Below are positions 46,601 through 58,967 of a stretch of DNA of 64,000 nt, in pieces. Positions within the stretch are counted from its first letter, which is position 1, and each line of letters begins with the position of its first letter. Origin of the DNA: Strigops habroptila (Eukaryota; Chordata; Aves; Psittaciformes; Psittacidae); assembly GCF_004027225.2 (NCBI RefSeq), contig NC_044282.2:61989725-62053724 (forward strand). Direction: 5' to 3'. A model generated the notes under the pieces. It saw only the letters and a list, made by a program, of their open reading frames with translations, searched no databases and was not told the origin of the DNA. The position numbers were made by a program, and so were the translations under genes.

Positions 46601-49600
46601 TGTGTGTGTGTCTCTGGACCCCCCTTCCCTGCTCTCCAAAGGAAAGGCTGGTTTGGGATGTGGCTGAAAACGATGCTCTGCAAACCAGGGCTGGAGCAAA
46701 AAGGTGCCCCAAGCCATGGTGTGGCTGGTGGCTGTCCCCTGTCACGTTTTGCTTTAGCTTTAAACCACCCCAATCTCTCCCCTTATTTCTAGCCAAGACA
46801 GCAAAATGCACATTTTTGCCACAAGGATGGCTCAGAAGCAGGATGGTCCTACCTGACGTTCTCGTGACGGTACATGTACATGGTGTTGAACTGCTGCATC
46901 TCCTTCTGGCTCGGGTCCTTCTTCATGTCCTTCAGCATCTCATCGGCCACGTGCTTGGGCAGGATGGAGAGCATCAGCCGCTCCTGGGGACGGGGCAAAG
47001 GAGAGAGTTTGCTGTGACACGAAGCCAAGCCTGTGCCAAGCACAGCAACGTGTGGTGTAAATGCACAGTGCAAATACACAGTGCGAATGTGCAGTGCAAA
47101 GGCACAGTCCAAACACATGGTGCAAATGCAGAAAAGTGACATTTCCAAGCTCCTGGGGCCTCACTGCTGGACGTGACCATCCCCGGATGGATCCCAGAGC
47201 TCAGCCAGGTCTTTAGCCCAAGCTCTGAGCCACACGTGGGGAAGGAGCCATGGGTGGAACAGGAGCTTTTCCTCCAGGTGAGAGGAGTAAGCTTGGAGCA
47301 GGGTGTCCCAGGGCACCCCAGGGAGCTGGGAGCCATCAACCCAACTCCAAACCCACACCCACAGATGGAGAGGATGCACCCATGGGTGACAGGTCCTCCT
47401 TGGCGATGCCTTCCCAGTGATACCAACCACTGCTTCTTTTCTGCCCTATTTTATAAGTTCTCATTGAGATTTTTGCAAGTGGGAATAAATCCCAGTGAGG
47501 GAAGAATGGGAGAGTGGAAGTTTTGGAGCACTGCAGCCACCAACCACCCTGTCCCTGGAGCTGTGGGAAGGAGGGACAGTCCCACACGCTTATTTGCACA
47601 CTGGCTGATGAGCTGCAAAGTTTCCTTGTGCTCCCCAGATACTTTCTGCAGGCACAATATAGAGAATCAAAATGCTTTGGATTGGCCAAGCTTTTATCAG
47701 CCCAAATAAATCTGGGACATGGGGCTGGGAGCTACCTTGGGGGCTGCACCAATATCCCCAGGGTCCCTGTGAGCTGCTCCAGCTTGTCCTGCCCTGGTTG
47801 GGTCAGAGCTGGTTATAGGGACCGGGATTAAAGCACACTAGGGAGGATTTATCAATTCAAAAGCATGGTGAGTGCCCCACGTAGGGCGTAGGGGCGTAGG
47901 ACTCAACTGAGGTCGCCCAGGAGGATCAAGCCTACCTGGGGACATGGAACCCGTTGCTGGCCCTGCAGCCCCAGAGCCAGAGAACAGATAGATCTGCATG
48001 GCTGTGCGTGGGGATTCACACGAAATGTAAGTAACTTGGTTAATGAAGTGGGTTTTCCCCCGGGACTGGGGGTGTCTGTGCGCAGCCGCAGCAGGGCTGT
48101 TGCTGGAGGAACGGCACCGTGTCCCCATCCCAGTCCCCATCCCCAGGGAGTGCTGGTGGGAAGGAGTGCAGGAGCTCCTCAGCTCCTCTGAGCAATGTTA
48201 ACCTTAGCTCTGCCTGTGGGGCTGCCAGTTCAGCCACCACCGATGATCTGGAGGGAGGAAAGATGGATCTGGCCATGAGCATTGCTCCCTGCTCTGCGGC
48301 CCCGCTGCCCCGAGCCACTTGGCCTCATGCTAGCAGCCTTTCCTGCAAGATCACAGGCTATTTTTAGCTCAATTCCCTAAGAAAACAGAGCTTATGTGAT
48401 AATAAACCCATGTCCCTTCCTATACTCCTTCAAACCTGCAAGCTGGAGCCTCGAAGGCACTCTCACTCGGAGCATCTCCCAGCCTCAGGATTTGTCCCCA
48501 TCACCTAGACCCTTCCCTGTACCTAACCCCTTATCAGACATCAGAGCATCCACGCAGGTTTTGCAGCAATGAGAATGCCAGCAGCACTGGCCTGGCCTCA
48601 CCACGTGTCTCTTGTTGCCATTGGGAGCAAATTGCTGGCAGTGGATCAACCAGATAAGAGATGAGAGATGGGGACAGAGGCCCCAGATAAGGTTCTAAAA
48701 TTAGCCCAGCTCATCACTGGACAGCAGCTGGAGACAACAGGGTTTTGAAAGAGCCGGCTGGCACCACACTGCCTGCTCCCCTCTGACAGATCCTCTTGCC
48801 TGGTCACCACGGCACAGCGCCAGCACAGACATGTACATGGGGGTCTGCCACAGAGGCATTGCCCCTGGGATGAGCAGAGAGCAGATGGCTGTGCTTGCTG
48901 CTGCCAGCTCGCCCTTCCCATCATGGTCTGCTGCACGAGAAGCCCATGAGATGGCTGCGGCTTGATGGGGACCTGCTGCATGGCCCTGCTCAGCAATGGG
49001 GACCTGCCATGTGGTTGTGCCTGGGGACAGGGACATGCTGTGTGGCTGTGCCCAATGACAGGGACATGCCATGTGGCCCTGCCTGGAGGTGGGGACCTGC
49101 TTTGTGGCCATGCTCAGGAATGGGGATAGCTTGGTGGTGGCAATGGCAGGAGCTGGCAGACCCTGGAAGAAGACGGTCACATGGAAAGTCCCCCCATTGG
49201 GAATAGGGTGCAAAGCTGCAAATGCATTTCCCGCCATGGGTCCTCCTGTCCCCCTCGGCACCATGCAGGGTGCAGGCTGTGGGTGCTTTATCCATGTCTC
49301 AAAGCCACACCGGTGTTCCATCGCCATCCCCTGCCCTGTCCCCATGCTGTCATCTCGCCCAGCCGTGGCTCCTACCTGCTGCTGGCTCTGCTCCTCCAGG
49401 TTGAGCTTGACCTCGAGGGACTGGTGCGCTTCAAGGAAGGCTTTGCGGTGCTTGCGGTCAGCCATGTAGTAGGACATGGTGCCCACCGTGATGGCACAAA
49501 GGTAGATGGCAATGTTGGACAGGATCTTTGGGGACAGAGAAGAGGAGACAGGGGTGAGCGGAGACATGAGGTCATGGAGACACTGCAAGTCCCTGTTTGG

Positions 49601-52600
49601 GCAGCACAGCCTGATGGGTGAGAGTGGATAAAAGCCTTCAAATGCTGGAGGAGGACATAAAATACACGCTGGAGATAAATCACCAAGTCACGGCCACCGT
49701 GAACTGCTGGTGGGCTCATGCGGGACGTCACGGTGGCTCTGCAGGAGGGGTCTGGCTGGGGATCATGCCCTGAGCGTCCCAGGATGCAGCATGGTCCCCG
49801 GCGGCTGACGCCACTTCATTAGCACTTGCAGAGATGTTTTGGAAAGAGGCAGCAGGTTGGCAGGGGCTGGGTGCAGCCCCAGGGGACGGCGCTGCTGCAG
49901 GCAAGTGGCTCTCACGTGCCATCCGCTCCTTCCACAGGAATTGCAGCCCTTTGTGAAGAAAAAGTCAGTAAAACCACAGCCAAGGCTAAAATCGTGTGTT
50001 TACTTATGCTCCTGCCCCTCTGCATCCCTCTCAATGTCCCCAAGGCTGGACCTGTCCCATCCCACAGGCTAGACCCCAGCTCCATGGGCTGGAACCCATC
50101 CTCCAGGCTGGATCCTGTGCCCATGGGCTGGACCCCATGTCCCTGCAATCCAGGAGGGGACACAGCAGGTTTGGAGATGGGAGCAAAAAGCCCTTAATGG
50201 AAAATCTGACTGACGAGGGAAAGTCAAAAGTGTTCAGTTCGTTTAGTCTAGAAAGGGGATGAGGGATGGGGAGGATGTGATAACAGGCTCCAGCTATGCC
50301 AAAGTGGCAATGGGTACGTGGGCCATGGGCTGTGTCACAATTACTGTGGAGGAGGCAGTGGGAAGAGCACGGAGCTGTTCTGGGGCTCATCTCCATCAGG
50401 GATGCGCTGCCATGCTCAGCATCCTTCTGATCCCAGCTCTCCAGTACCAACTTTGTCCCACCCCTGGTCCTCATAGACCATCTTGGTTGGAGGAAAGCCC
50501 TAATGTGATCCTGCTCCTGTCCTCGGAGGTTTTATCACCCAACTGCATCGAGCCCCAGGCAGGCTGGGTCTCACCACACGGAGACAGGGAGGAGCTGCTG
50601 ACCTCTTTTACACAGGGGGAAACTGAGGCACAGACGAACCAGGCCACGTGCAGCAGTAAATACAGAGCCCTGGCACTGTGTGCTGGCTCAGCACCGCATT
50701 GGGGTTAAGAAGATGGTTTGCAACAAGGAAATATTCTCTTTTTTGTGGGGGGGAAAGAACATGAGGAGTGGGGGAGAGTGCCCGGGACCCTCAGCTGGTG
50801 CCCCAGGGCTGGATCCTGCCCAGGTCCCACTGCTGCAGCTGGGGATCCCTGGGAAGCCCCTGCACTCGTGGCACAGCAGACTGCAAGCAAAGAGCTATCT
50901 GGAGGTGGGCACCAAGAAGAAACCCCCAAACCAAGCAGCCACTTGCTAGTTTTAACCAGCCTCTTGGATTGCCATGACAAAGGGCCACTCTGCCCAGGCT
51001 GGATGGGCAGGGGGCAGCTTGGCACTGCTTGGCACAGCTCAGCACACCGGGGCTGCCAGAAACCCCAGGCGTCTGCTCACCCGGCACAGCCACATCCCAT
51101 GCTGAGCATCTTCCAGCTGCATCCTGCAGCCGTGGAATGGATGCTTAGCCCCAAAAACCTTCACCAGTGAGTGCCCTGAAATGCAAAACACATCTCAAGA
51201 CCCCAAATGCTGTGGGGAAAGCCCCAGCACAGAGGAGACCCCAGTCCTGGCACATTCACTGGTTATTATTTGCACTTAGCAATGTGGGGGCAGAGAGAGC
51301 AAGACACGCACAGGAGCGTGCAGAGCCAGTGGAACAATCCTTATCTTTCCTTCCCCATCCAATCCCAACCATGTCCTGCAGGAAAGATCCTGGTAGGATG
51401 CACCAGGCCCATCCAAACTGGGACCAAGCCATTGGCCAAGCACAGGGATGCTTTGCAGCTGGTTTGCACGCAACCATGGCAGATATGGCCTCAAACACCA
51501 CCAGACCCTGACCCCTGCCATGATTTCAGCCTCCAGGCTCCTCCTCGATGGCCAGCAGCGGGACAGAAGCTGTCGGCATCTCTCATGAACCCTGCCAGGC
51601 TGCGCCGGCCCCGCTCAAGCAACATCCTCCAGTTCATCCTATTAATAGCAATGCCCTCCGGGAGCTGCACCACCAGCTATAATAATAAAGCATATGATGT
51701 TTATTTCTGGACATAATGTTCCTCCTTTTGCAGCAGGCAGAGGCTGAGGCATGCCGCGTTGCCAAGGTTTTACCGGCCCCGGACTCTCCATGCCACAGCA
51801 ATGATTAACACAGCAGCGCATGCCTGCTGCCGGCCAGGGGGATGCCCGCATGGCCCCTCACCTCCTGCATCCCATGGCTGGTGGCAGTGAGAGTTTTCCT
51901 TGCCTTTGGATCGGCCACGTTGCAGGGTTTGCATCCCAGAGAAGGAGCAAAACCTCGGAAAGCTGCTGGTGCACAGGGATTTCTCCTGCTGGTGCGGTGC
52001 CTCCACCCGAGCATCACTGGGAGGGCACCCACGCTGCCGCCCCAGCACCCAGCCTAGCACACTCCAGAAACGGTGCCCAAAAAGTGCTTTTCTTTGCAAA
52101 ACCCTGTATGGCACCAGGAGATGTCCCATGCCAGGGGACCAGGTCCAAAGCACCCACCCAGAGACAGGGAAAAACCAATATCTTTGGGCTTTTTGGAGAA
52201 CAGGCTCCATTGTCCAAACTCTTAGAGTGACCACAGGCTCAATACTCCCCAAACATCCCAAAAAGCAAACAAATACCTCCTCCTCCTCTCCTATGTAGGC
52301 TGGGAACAGCTGAAGATCTCCCAGGACCTAACCCAGAGCATCCCAAATTCCCATAGCATCTTCCCACGGAGCTCACGCCATTACGGGATTTCCAGTGGGA
52401 TTTCCCTGCTGCCATCAGTAGCCACCAGCACACAAGTTTTCAGCTCTGGCTTGTTTTTCCCCTCTCTACCCCAGCCGTGGAAAGATTCCCCAGATCAGTG
52501 GGTGCATGAGTGGCCAGTGGGAACATCTGTGGGAGGAAAAGGACAAGGCCAAGCCATGAAATCCACTGATTTAAGGAATAAAAACAATCTTTAGCTGCTC

Positions 52601-54018
52601 CAGGTGGGTATTTCCCAGGAAATATTAAGAACCTGATGGGCCAGGGACCACTCTCCCCCATCTGAGCCCCATGTCCCCTCCTTTGCTGCATACATGAATT
52701 AGTAGCCCATCTTTATGGCCATGTTTGGGCTTGGGGATGCTGTTTCTCCAGCTTGGCTGGGGCAGAAAGTCATCAAAAAGCCCCCCTGGGCTCTGCTCCA
52801 GGCATGGGGCTGAGTGATGGGCATTGCCCAAGAACCACGCTGGGGCCAAGCGGCTGCCCGGCTTCTTCCTCCTGGGAAAGCTCCAGTGGCTGTTTGCGAG
52901 CCCAGAAGCTGAGCTCCTGCCACCTTTCTGTCAAAAAAGGCCATCTGGGGACATTTTTAGCCATTTTTGCAATTCAAAAGGGAATTGGTGCAAGCAAGGC
53001 CTCCGGGCAGGGAGCCCGCAGTCCACCGTGCCTCAGTTTCCCCAGCAGCTCAGCCACACTCCGTGCACCTTGGGTGGCTCCCGGGGTTGGATCTGTGCTT
53101 GCAGGGTCAGGTCTGTGGCCGTGCGCCCCAGCACCCCACTGCCCGGATATGTTCTGGGGAGCTCCGTGATCCCAGCAAACACCACAGTCAGCTCGCAGGG
53201 TTCGGATCAAAGCCAGCTTTAGGGTTAGGGCATAGGGACAGGGATGGACCCCACAGTAACTCATGGGAACACCAAACGGGAATGATTTGCCTGTCAGACC
53301 CCACCACCGCAGGGCACCCCGTGCCCCCTCACCGGCCCCGTACCTGTCTGAGCAATGTGCCTTCATCCAGGGCATCCTGGCGCTGCTGGGCGACGGTGAC
53401 ACCGAGCACCAGCGTGTGGATTCCGCAGGAGATGGCGGTGATGAGCACGATGGGTGCCAAGCGCAGCGGCAGCGTGATGAAGAAGGAGAAGACGAAGAAA
53501 GCCTGCCAGCCCACCGTGTCGCTGGCCTCGGGCGAGCGGGAGAAGTTGAGACCCAGGTAGCAGAAGATCTGGGCCAAGATGAGGAACCAGAGGATGTAGG
53601 GCAGGAACCTGCGGGCCACCCGCTCGGGGAGCAGCCTGTACTTGCAAAGGATGAAGAGCAGCACGTGGGTGACCAGCCCGGCCACTGCTGCCAGCACCGG
53701 GGCCAGCTTGTCAGGGGCATAGACCACGGCGCACATGATGAGGACGTAGCAATCGAAGAGGGCGGCGAAGACCACCAGCACCAGGAGGGTCTCATGGCGT
53801 TGGCGACGGAAATAGGTCTGGTAGAGGTTCTCCAGGGACTCAGGAGTGAAGGTGAGGCGCATGAAGCGGGGCAGGCAGAGGCAGGGTCCCGAGCTGCGCA
53901 CCGTCACCTCGTGGGTCCGCCCCACGCCATGCTCGGGGTCCGACGGCAGGCTCACCGAGTAGTCGGCGGAGTACTCAGCCGAGCACTCGGGCTCTGAAAA
54001 AGCCCTGTTCCTGGGCAT
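40639..54018 (-). CDS. ADCY3: Adenylate cyclase type 3
   Basis: Twenty coding exons on the minus strand: 54018-53344, 49525-49376, 46983-46853, 46567-46456, 46063-45936, 45242-45084, 45007-44845, 44766-44647, 44483-44341, 44254-44093, 44013-43926, 43811-43695, 43448-43189, 43105-43024, 42634-42476, 42031-41885, 41754-41641, 41568-41442, 41237-41113, 40821-40639. They total 3,345 bases, 1,114 aa plus TGA (human 1,144). The start [11 protein letters not shown] sits in a good context. Exon 1 holds the first six-helix membrane bundle. C1a carries the metal aspartates D324 (FADIVGF) and D368 (LGDCYY). The second bundle is at about 630-825. C2 carries N1039 and R1043 (NTVNVASR). The enzyme makes cAMP from ATP at the membrane, in cilia and olfactory cells of mammals. 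All introns are GT-AG except 41238-41441, which starts with GC. Confidence 0.96.
42032..42475 (-). other. ADCY3: ADCY3 intron with CR1 next to the acceptor
   Basis: A CR1 3' end lies about 40 bases upstream of the acceptor at 42032. The remaining sequence is short and unique. Confidence 0.8.
42073..42238 (-). mobile_element. CR1 fragment in an ADCY3 intron
   Basis: About 165 bp with the terminal GAATCATAGAATGGTTTGG. Same strand as ADCY3, ending about 40 bases from an acceptor. Confidence 0.88.
42635..43023 (-). other. ADCY3: ADCY3 intron, 389 bp
   Basis: It lies between the exon ending FYYFSRH and the exon starting VEKLART. Part of it (about 42890-43010) loosely resembles degraded CR1 on the plus strand, too weakly to call. 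Confidence 0.8.
45243..45935 (-). other. ADCY3: ADCY3 intron filled by CR1
   Basis: Donor GTAAGG splits a Ser codon. About 500 of its 693 bp are a same-strand CR1 copy (45361-45862). Confidence 0.85.
45361..45862 (-). mobile_element. CR1 LINE in an ADCY3 intron
   Basis: About 500 bp, including an ORF2 C-terminal remnant ([20 protein letters not shown] on the minus strand) and the 3' terminus. Confidence 0.92.
46064..46455 (-). other. ADCY3: ADCY3 intron, 392 bp
   Basis: It separates the KLAA exon from the [12 protein letters not shown] exon. Donor GTGAGT, acceptor CATCTCCAG. No feature seen. Confidence 0.85.
47048..47125. repeat. 13-bp tandem repeat, six units
   Basis: Units of exactly 13 bp (consensus ATGCACAGTGCAA) start at 47048, 47061, 47074, 47087, 47100 and 47113, with point differences. 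The array lies 64-141 bases upstream of an ADCY3 acceptor. Confidence 0.9.
48936..49152. repeat. 31-bp minisatellite, about seven units
   Basis: The GGGGACCTGC-type motif recurs at a fixed 31-bp spacing (anchor A at 48971, 49002, 49033, 49064, 49095, 49126), with a degenerate unit on each side. It sits in ADCY3 intron 2. Confidence 0.9.
49526..53343 (-). other. ADCY3: ADCY3 intron 1, 3.8 kb
   Basis: Donor GTACGG and acceptor CCCCAAAG. A MIR-like scrap may lie at 50595-50660. Otherwise unique sequence; the open frames inside show no similarity I recognise. Confidence 0.8.
50595..50660 (+). mobile_element. Possible MIR-type SINE scrap
   Basis: TTTTACACAGGGGGAAACTGAGGCACAG resembles, in two parts, the MIR core (TTTTACAGA... 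and GAAACTGAGGCACAG). It is short and diverged. Confidence 0.4.
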
Positions 54019-54900
54019 CGTGGCGCCTTCCCCTGCTCCGGCCCCGCAGAAACGCCGCGGTTCCCCGCGCCCCGATGCTCACCGGGGTATCGCCCGCAGC
54101 ATCCCCGTCTCGCCGGCCACCGAACAGCGAGGCCTTTCACCTTCTCCCGCAGCCTTAACCCTCAATCCCGCTGCGTGCCGAAGAGCGGCCGACGGAGGGA
54201 AAGAGGGATGAGCATAAATAACCGGCGGTGTGGTGCGGGGAGGCCGGGAGCAGAAGGCGCTTTCCTGCCCAGCTCCCTGCCAGCTCTCTCCCCAGCCCTT
54301 GCGCACTGCCAGGTTGCAACCGAAGCGACGCGGAGCGGAAAGATGTCGCGATGCCTCCCTGCTCCTCCTTCGAGGGCAGCCGCTTCGGGGGGCGATCCCC
54401 GGCGCTCCTCCTGTCTTTGCCCCTTCCTGAGAGCCTTCGTTCCACGGGGTTGGATGGACGGATGGGTGGAAGGATGGATAGAGGCGATGGATAGACGGAG
54501 GGATGGAGGGCCGGGGGCCGCAGCCTGGGCAGCGCAGGTGCCGCCCCGCCGCCGGGAGCGATCCGATGCGCTGCGCTTTGCCTCTCCCGGCCGCAGCCGC
54601 ATCCTCCGGCGGCCCCGCCGCCCGCCTCCGCCGCCCCCTACGCCCGGGGCCGCCCTGCCCCGCCGCCCGCTCGGTCTCCGCGGGGCCGGGGACGAGGCGG
54701 CGGAGGCGGCGGCGGGGGCATGGCAGCGGCTCTGGGGACGGAGGGGGCCGGGCAGGGCTTACCCAGGGCCGGGGCGGGCCCCCACCGCCGGCCGTGCCGG
54801 TACCGGTGCGCCCCGGTGCGTCTCCGCCTTCAGTAACCCCGTCGGTGCCGGGTGCGGGCGGCCCTGCTGCCGCCAGGGAGGGGGAACCCGGCCGGTTTCC
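53344..54900 (-). promoter_or_regulatory. ADCY3: CpG-rich first exon and upstream region of ADCY3
   Basis: GC- and CpG-rich sequence covers the first coding exon and about 0.9 kb upstream of the ATG (54018). This fits a CpG-island promoter. The transcription start and any non-coding exon cannot be placed from sequence alone. A degenerate GGAT tract lies at 54450-54510. Confidence 0.5.
54450..54510. repeat. Degenerate GGAT/GGAC tetranucleotide tract
   Basis: About fifteen imperfect 4-bp units within the GC-rich ADCY3 upstream region. Confidence 0.6.
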
Positions 54901-56645
54901 GGGTGGATTTGCCCCACCTGTGTCCCTCCCTCGCTGCTGCCACCTCCATCCTCTCCATGGCCCGCCTCCAGCAGCTCGCACCCCCACAGGGACCCACACG
55001 TCCTGAACCAAGTCGCGGGTGTCAGGGACCCCAACCCCGGCAGGTGGGCAGGGTGCCAGGCCATACACCCTAAAACCTGCCAGGCTGTCCTTGGCCCGAC
55101 TCTGCTTCCTCCGCAGCCCTCTCTGGGGTCACAGCCCCCTTACAACAGCTCCCCCTCCAGAGGGGAGCAGGGAAACACCAGGCCTTCCCCCAACGCATCC
55201 CCCTTGCCTACACTGCCCAAATCACCCCCAAAACTGACTGATACCCCCCTGAAACCTCTTCAGAAAGCTACCCCTCCTCTTCCTCGTGTTTCAGCTCTCC
55301 TCTTGCGTCCTGGATCTGGAACACTGGCTGCAGTTCAGAGCTGATGGAGGTGCCCTGAAGCAGCCCCCTGCCACCACGAGTCCTCCCTGATCAACCAGAG
55401 AATCACACTTGGCCCCATGAAGCTGTACCCACTGCCTTCCTGCAAGTCCTCACCCCAGCAGTTCTAACAAGAGGCTATCTCAGCTCCTTTGCCAGGGAAG
55501 TAATTGCTTCTGTGCAGTAATTAATACCAAAATGATAAGCCAAATCCACAGCTCCCCTGAGATTTGGGGCATAGTCAGCATTACTCCCATTTTGCTGCAG
55601 CTGAAGAGGAGCACAGGCAAGTGTCAGGGACTTGGGCTGCCCAGCCTTGCCCTTGCCTTGGCCAGCACTGGACAGGGACACAAGCCCTGGTCATCTGCCC
55701 TGGGACATGTTCCCCCATGGGGAGCCCAGGCTAAGCCATCCCAGGCTGGCCATGGACAGGGCACATTGGTTGGGAAGGTTAACTGGTCCAAAAGCCAGCA
55801 AAACTGGTTCAAAGGCCAGCAAGGGGACCCATCACTGGTTCGTGAAGCAGGATGAGCGTAGCCTTGTCCCAGAGGAAGGTTCATTCCTGGGCATGTTACA
55901 GGATGCACGAGCCTGGAGCGGCAGCAAGGAGCAGACCACGGCTGTTGGGCACAGGCCAGACCAGAAATACTATGTCCTCCCTGCCTGCCAGCTCCACTGA
56001 GTGCTGAGGGGCAGGCAGAGCACAGGCCGGGCACCACCTCTAGGCACACTAAGGGGAGGTTTCTCATTCCACAGGTCTTCAAAGGTGGCTCCCAGCTGCA
56101 TTTCTGGATGCTGAACAGGAAACCTCTTCATCTGGATTCAGATCCTGGTGCTTTCACAGCAGGACACATGCTTCAGCAGCAGGACTTGCTCTTCACACGA
56201 GGCAGGAGGACGTGGGACTCTTGGCCTGAGACAAAGCCTGGATGGTGGCAGCTTTGCTGAAGGGACCTTGAGCTTGGGGTCCTGATGGAGCTGGCATGGA
56301 GCAAGCACACTACTGGGGCTGCTGGTGCAGAGGTGTGTGTGCATGGCGCAAGGACGGAGCTACCCCTCTGCCTCCTCTGCCCAGAGCCAGGCTCCACCGC
56401 AGCAGGGTGCATCCCACATCATGTCCCTGTGGGACTCCCAGGGCTGCACTGATCCCTTACCCAGCTCCCACTCCTGCGGAGTTGATTCACAACCTCCATC
56501 ATCACCCTCGAGGGCAGCTCCTCACCACCAGCCTTGGCCAGACCCAGCTGGGGAGGAGAGAAATGAGTCAAAGGGCAATTAAACATTAACAGCAGGCAGT
56601 CACCGCAGGAGGACAGCTCACAGGGCTTCCTTTGTTCCAAAGGGG
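54901..56645. other. ADCY3-DNAJC27 intergenic region
   Basis: It lies between the ADCY3 upstream region and the presumed DNAJC27 3' end. Unique sequence with no repeat, RNA gene or convincing exon. Confidence 0.5.
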
Positions 56646-56648
56646 GGG

Positions 56649-56654
56649 TTTAAT
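56649..56654 (-). terminator. DNAJC27: Possible poly(A) signal of DNAJC27
   Basis: The minus strand reads ATTAAA about 2.3 kb past the stop. It is a candidate only; no better signal was noted nearer. Confidence 0.3.
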
Positions 56655-56659
56655 TTATA

Positions 56660-58967
56660 AAAATAACACAACTCAGAAGGTCACCGGCATGGCTCGATGT
56701 GACATGCGTGTGTAATGGTCTCCAACGGTCCGGTCAGCTCTGTAAACAGACAGCAGAAACCCCAAGACTAACAGCCAGAGTCACCTGAGGAACAAATAGG
56801 AGGGACCATACATAGCACAAAAGACCTGGAGAGCTCCTGAGCAGCAGGAACTGAGGAAGCCTTTAAACCACTCCAGGCACTGAGATCTCACCCTCGAAAT
56901 GAAGTGCACCATTCAGCAAAAGGATTATTTACCCTTCTCAATGGGGGATAAAAAAAATACAGAGAAATAGGTTTGAAGACAGTATTAAGTGGTTTCCTCC
57001 ACTAGGCAAGCAGGGAAGTTTGCAGTGAACTCCAGAGCACCATAAAATGTGTGGAACGAGTCCCTGTCGGCATAACTTGCCACAGCTCCAGTGCCTGCCC
57101 TGCTGACCCCCCCCAGCCCAGCTTTTTATGCACCCGGGAGAGGGAAAATGGAACTATTCTGAACATTAACCTCTTGTAGCAACATCTCCCCTTGGTCATT
57201 TCCACACTGGAGGACCAAAAAGGGCTTCCCAGCAGGAAGGCTTACTTCTTCCCAGCACCAGAAACCAGAGCAAGAGCAAAATGATACTGGCTTTAAAGTC
57301 CCTTAATGCTTGCTGTCAAAAAGTGAGAGGGGGAAATCTACTGTTGATTTCTGATACATTTTGAAGGGGAAACACAGAAAAGCTGCCTTGAAATGGGAAA
57401 AAAACAAACCAAAACATATTGCACTGACCATAGGAGAAAACACTTGAACAGGATACCTGTGGGGTGAGGTAAGGACACACACAGACACACTCAGCGGCTT
57501 TCATTTCATGGCTTCGTGTCCTGCCCATCCCTGCCAAGCTCATACAGCAGCAAGGAGATAAAACTGGGCCCTGGAAATAACATGAAATCTCCCGTTTGGT
57601 CTCCCCTAAGAGCCTGGCAGCCTTCACAGCTTTGACCTCCCTCACGATCACAGCAGCCAGATCTCAAGCCTCTGCAAGCACTTTTTGGGGTGACCAGCAA
57701 TGCTCCCCTCTAAATCAATGAGACTATTCAAATCAAACAGCAGCTATGACTAGGAGGGGGCAACCTGCACCCACCTGCTGATCAGCAACCTATAAGGCAA
57801 CCAGCAAAGCAGGGTGACGCTGCTGTGAGAAGAGAAGAGAGAGTTCGGGAGAACATGGCCCTTCCACCCCTCACCTAATCTGAGAGCGACATGAGGCCAA
57901 GTGAGCAGGCAGCTCGCAGGCACTCACACAGCTCTGCAGTGTGGGTGAAGCTCAGGAGATGAAGCTGGTCAGGGGGAGGAAGGGCAGAGCTGACAGGCAG
58001 CGAGTGGAGGGTGAACTGCCTCTGCCTTGGGTTGGCACCCTCTTCCTGCTTGCAAATAGCCAGGGCCACCCACAGCTGAGGACAGTCACCCATAGGGAAT
58101 GGTGGCACCTACCCAGAGCTCGCTGGCACAGTGTGAGTAGAGGGATGGGAGGGAGGGAGCATGTTGCTTGAGGAACTGCAGCCTTAAGGGCTCTTCCCGA
58201 GGAGTTGAGCTCAGGGAGATGGAAGGAGGCGGTGGCAGGAGACTCTGTGCTGTGATAAGTAGGTGGAAGAGCCCCAGTCCTGCAGAAGGGACTGTTCCTG
58301 GCACCGCAACAGCCTGGGGAGGAAGGGGAAAAGGACACTCTGGGAGCCAGTTTCTCCCTGCAGTAGGTTTCCTGAAGCAACCTGCCCTTCTCCTCACTGT
58401 CAAAAGCAGTATTGTTGGGTGTCAGCTGGCAGGAGCCAGCTTTGCCCAGGATGCTGAACTGCCGCGGTGCTTGGCAAGTGCTTCTCAACACTTCTAGCCT
58501 TGCAGAGGCGGCTCTAGGATAACCCAGGGCTGACAACTGACTGCTCTCCTGGGTATCCTCCACCCACGACACCAATGCTTTCAGGAGCAGCAGCTTTCAG
58601 ATCAGACCTCAATCTGCTCCTGCTGCATCCACAGGTTAGAGCCACGCACCCAAACTCCTCCACGGCTGGTAACTCTCTTGAGGTGCAACACAGCCGAGAA
58701 GGTGGGGACCTCACTGTTTTCAGCACTTACATCAGCCATGACCTGGGGCCATGGATGCAGGGAGGGCTCTGGGGTGCCTCTGCCCTCCTCAGCACTCTGC
58801 CCCTTTCCAGCACATCTCAAGGCTGCTCCAGTTGATGCAGTCCTGCTCCCATGGGTGGCGCTGGGAGAGTATGTGTCCGTGCCAGCGGTAAGCACGAGGA
58901 GGAGAGAGGTGCCCCACAGGAGCTAGCTGGGAGGAGGGGAAGTTTTCCAGCTCTGAGTGGCTGTTCC
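56660..58967 (-). other. DNAJC27: Presumed DNAJC27 3' UTR
   Basis: Unique sequence downstream of the TAG at 58970-58968. Its extent depends on the uncertain poly(A) signal. I see no exon or repeat. Confidence 0.35.

Larger units (their letters stand above)
46984..49375 (-). other. ADCY3: ADCY3 intron 2 with two minisatellites
   Basis: A 2.4-kb intron between the exon ending EEQSQQQ and the exon starting ERLMLSIL. It holds a 31-bp array (48936-49152) and a 13-bp array (47048-47125). The rest is unique. Confidence 0.85.

Noticed and set aside
48936-49152. Regularly spaced repeat considered as a CRISPR array
   Set aside because: The units are directly tandem with no unique spacers, and the context is a vertebrate intron.
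48701-49588. 295-codon minus-strand frame around ADCY3 exon 2
   Set aside because: Only 49525-49376 is exon. The rest is read-through past a good donor into the 31-bp minisatellite.
50225-50290. Segment resembling TTCAGTCTAGAAAAGG of CR1
   Set aside because: Too short and diverged to support an element call.
54175-55344. 389-codon open frame on the plus strand upstream of ADCY3
   Set aside because: It lies in very GC-rich sequence where stops are rare. Its Pro/Arg-rich translation is low-complexity, resembles no protein family, and is open in several frames on both strands.
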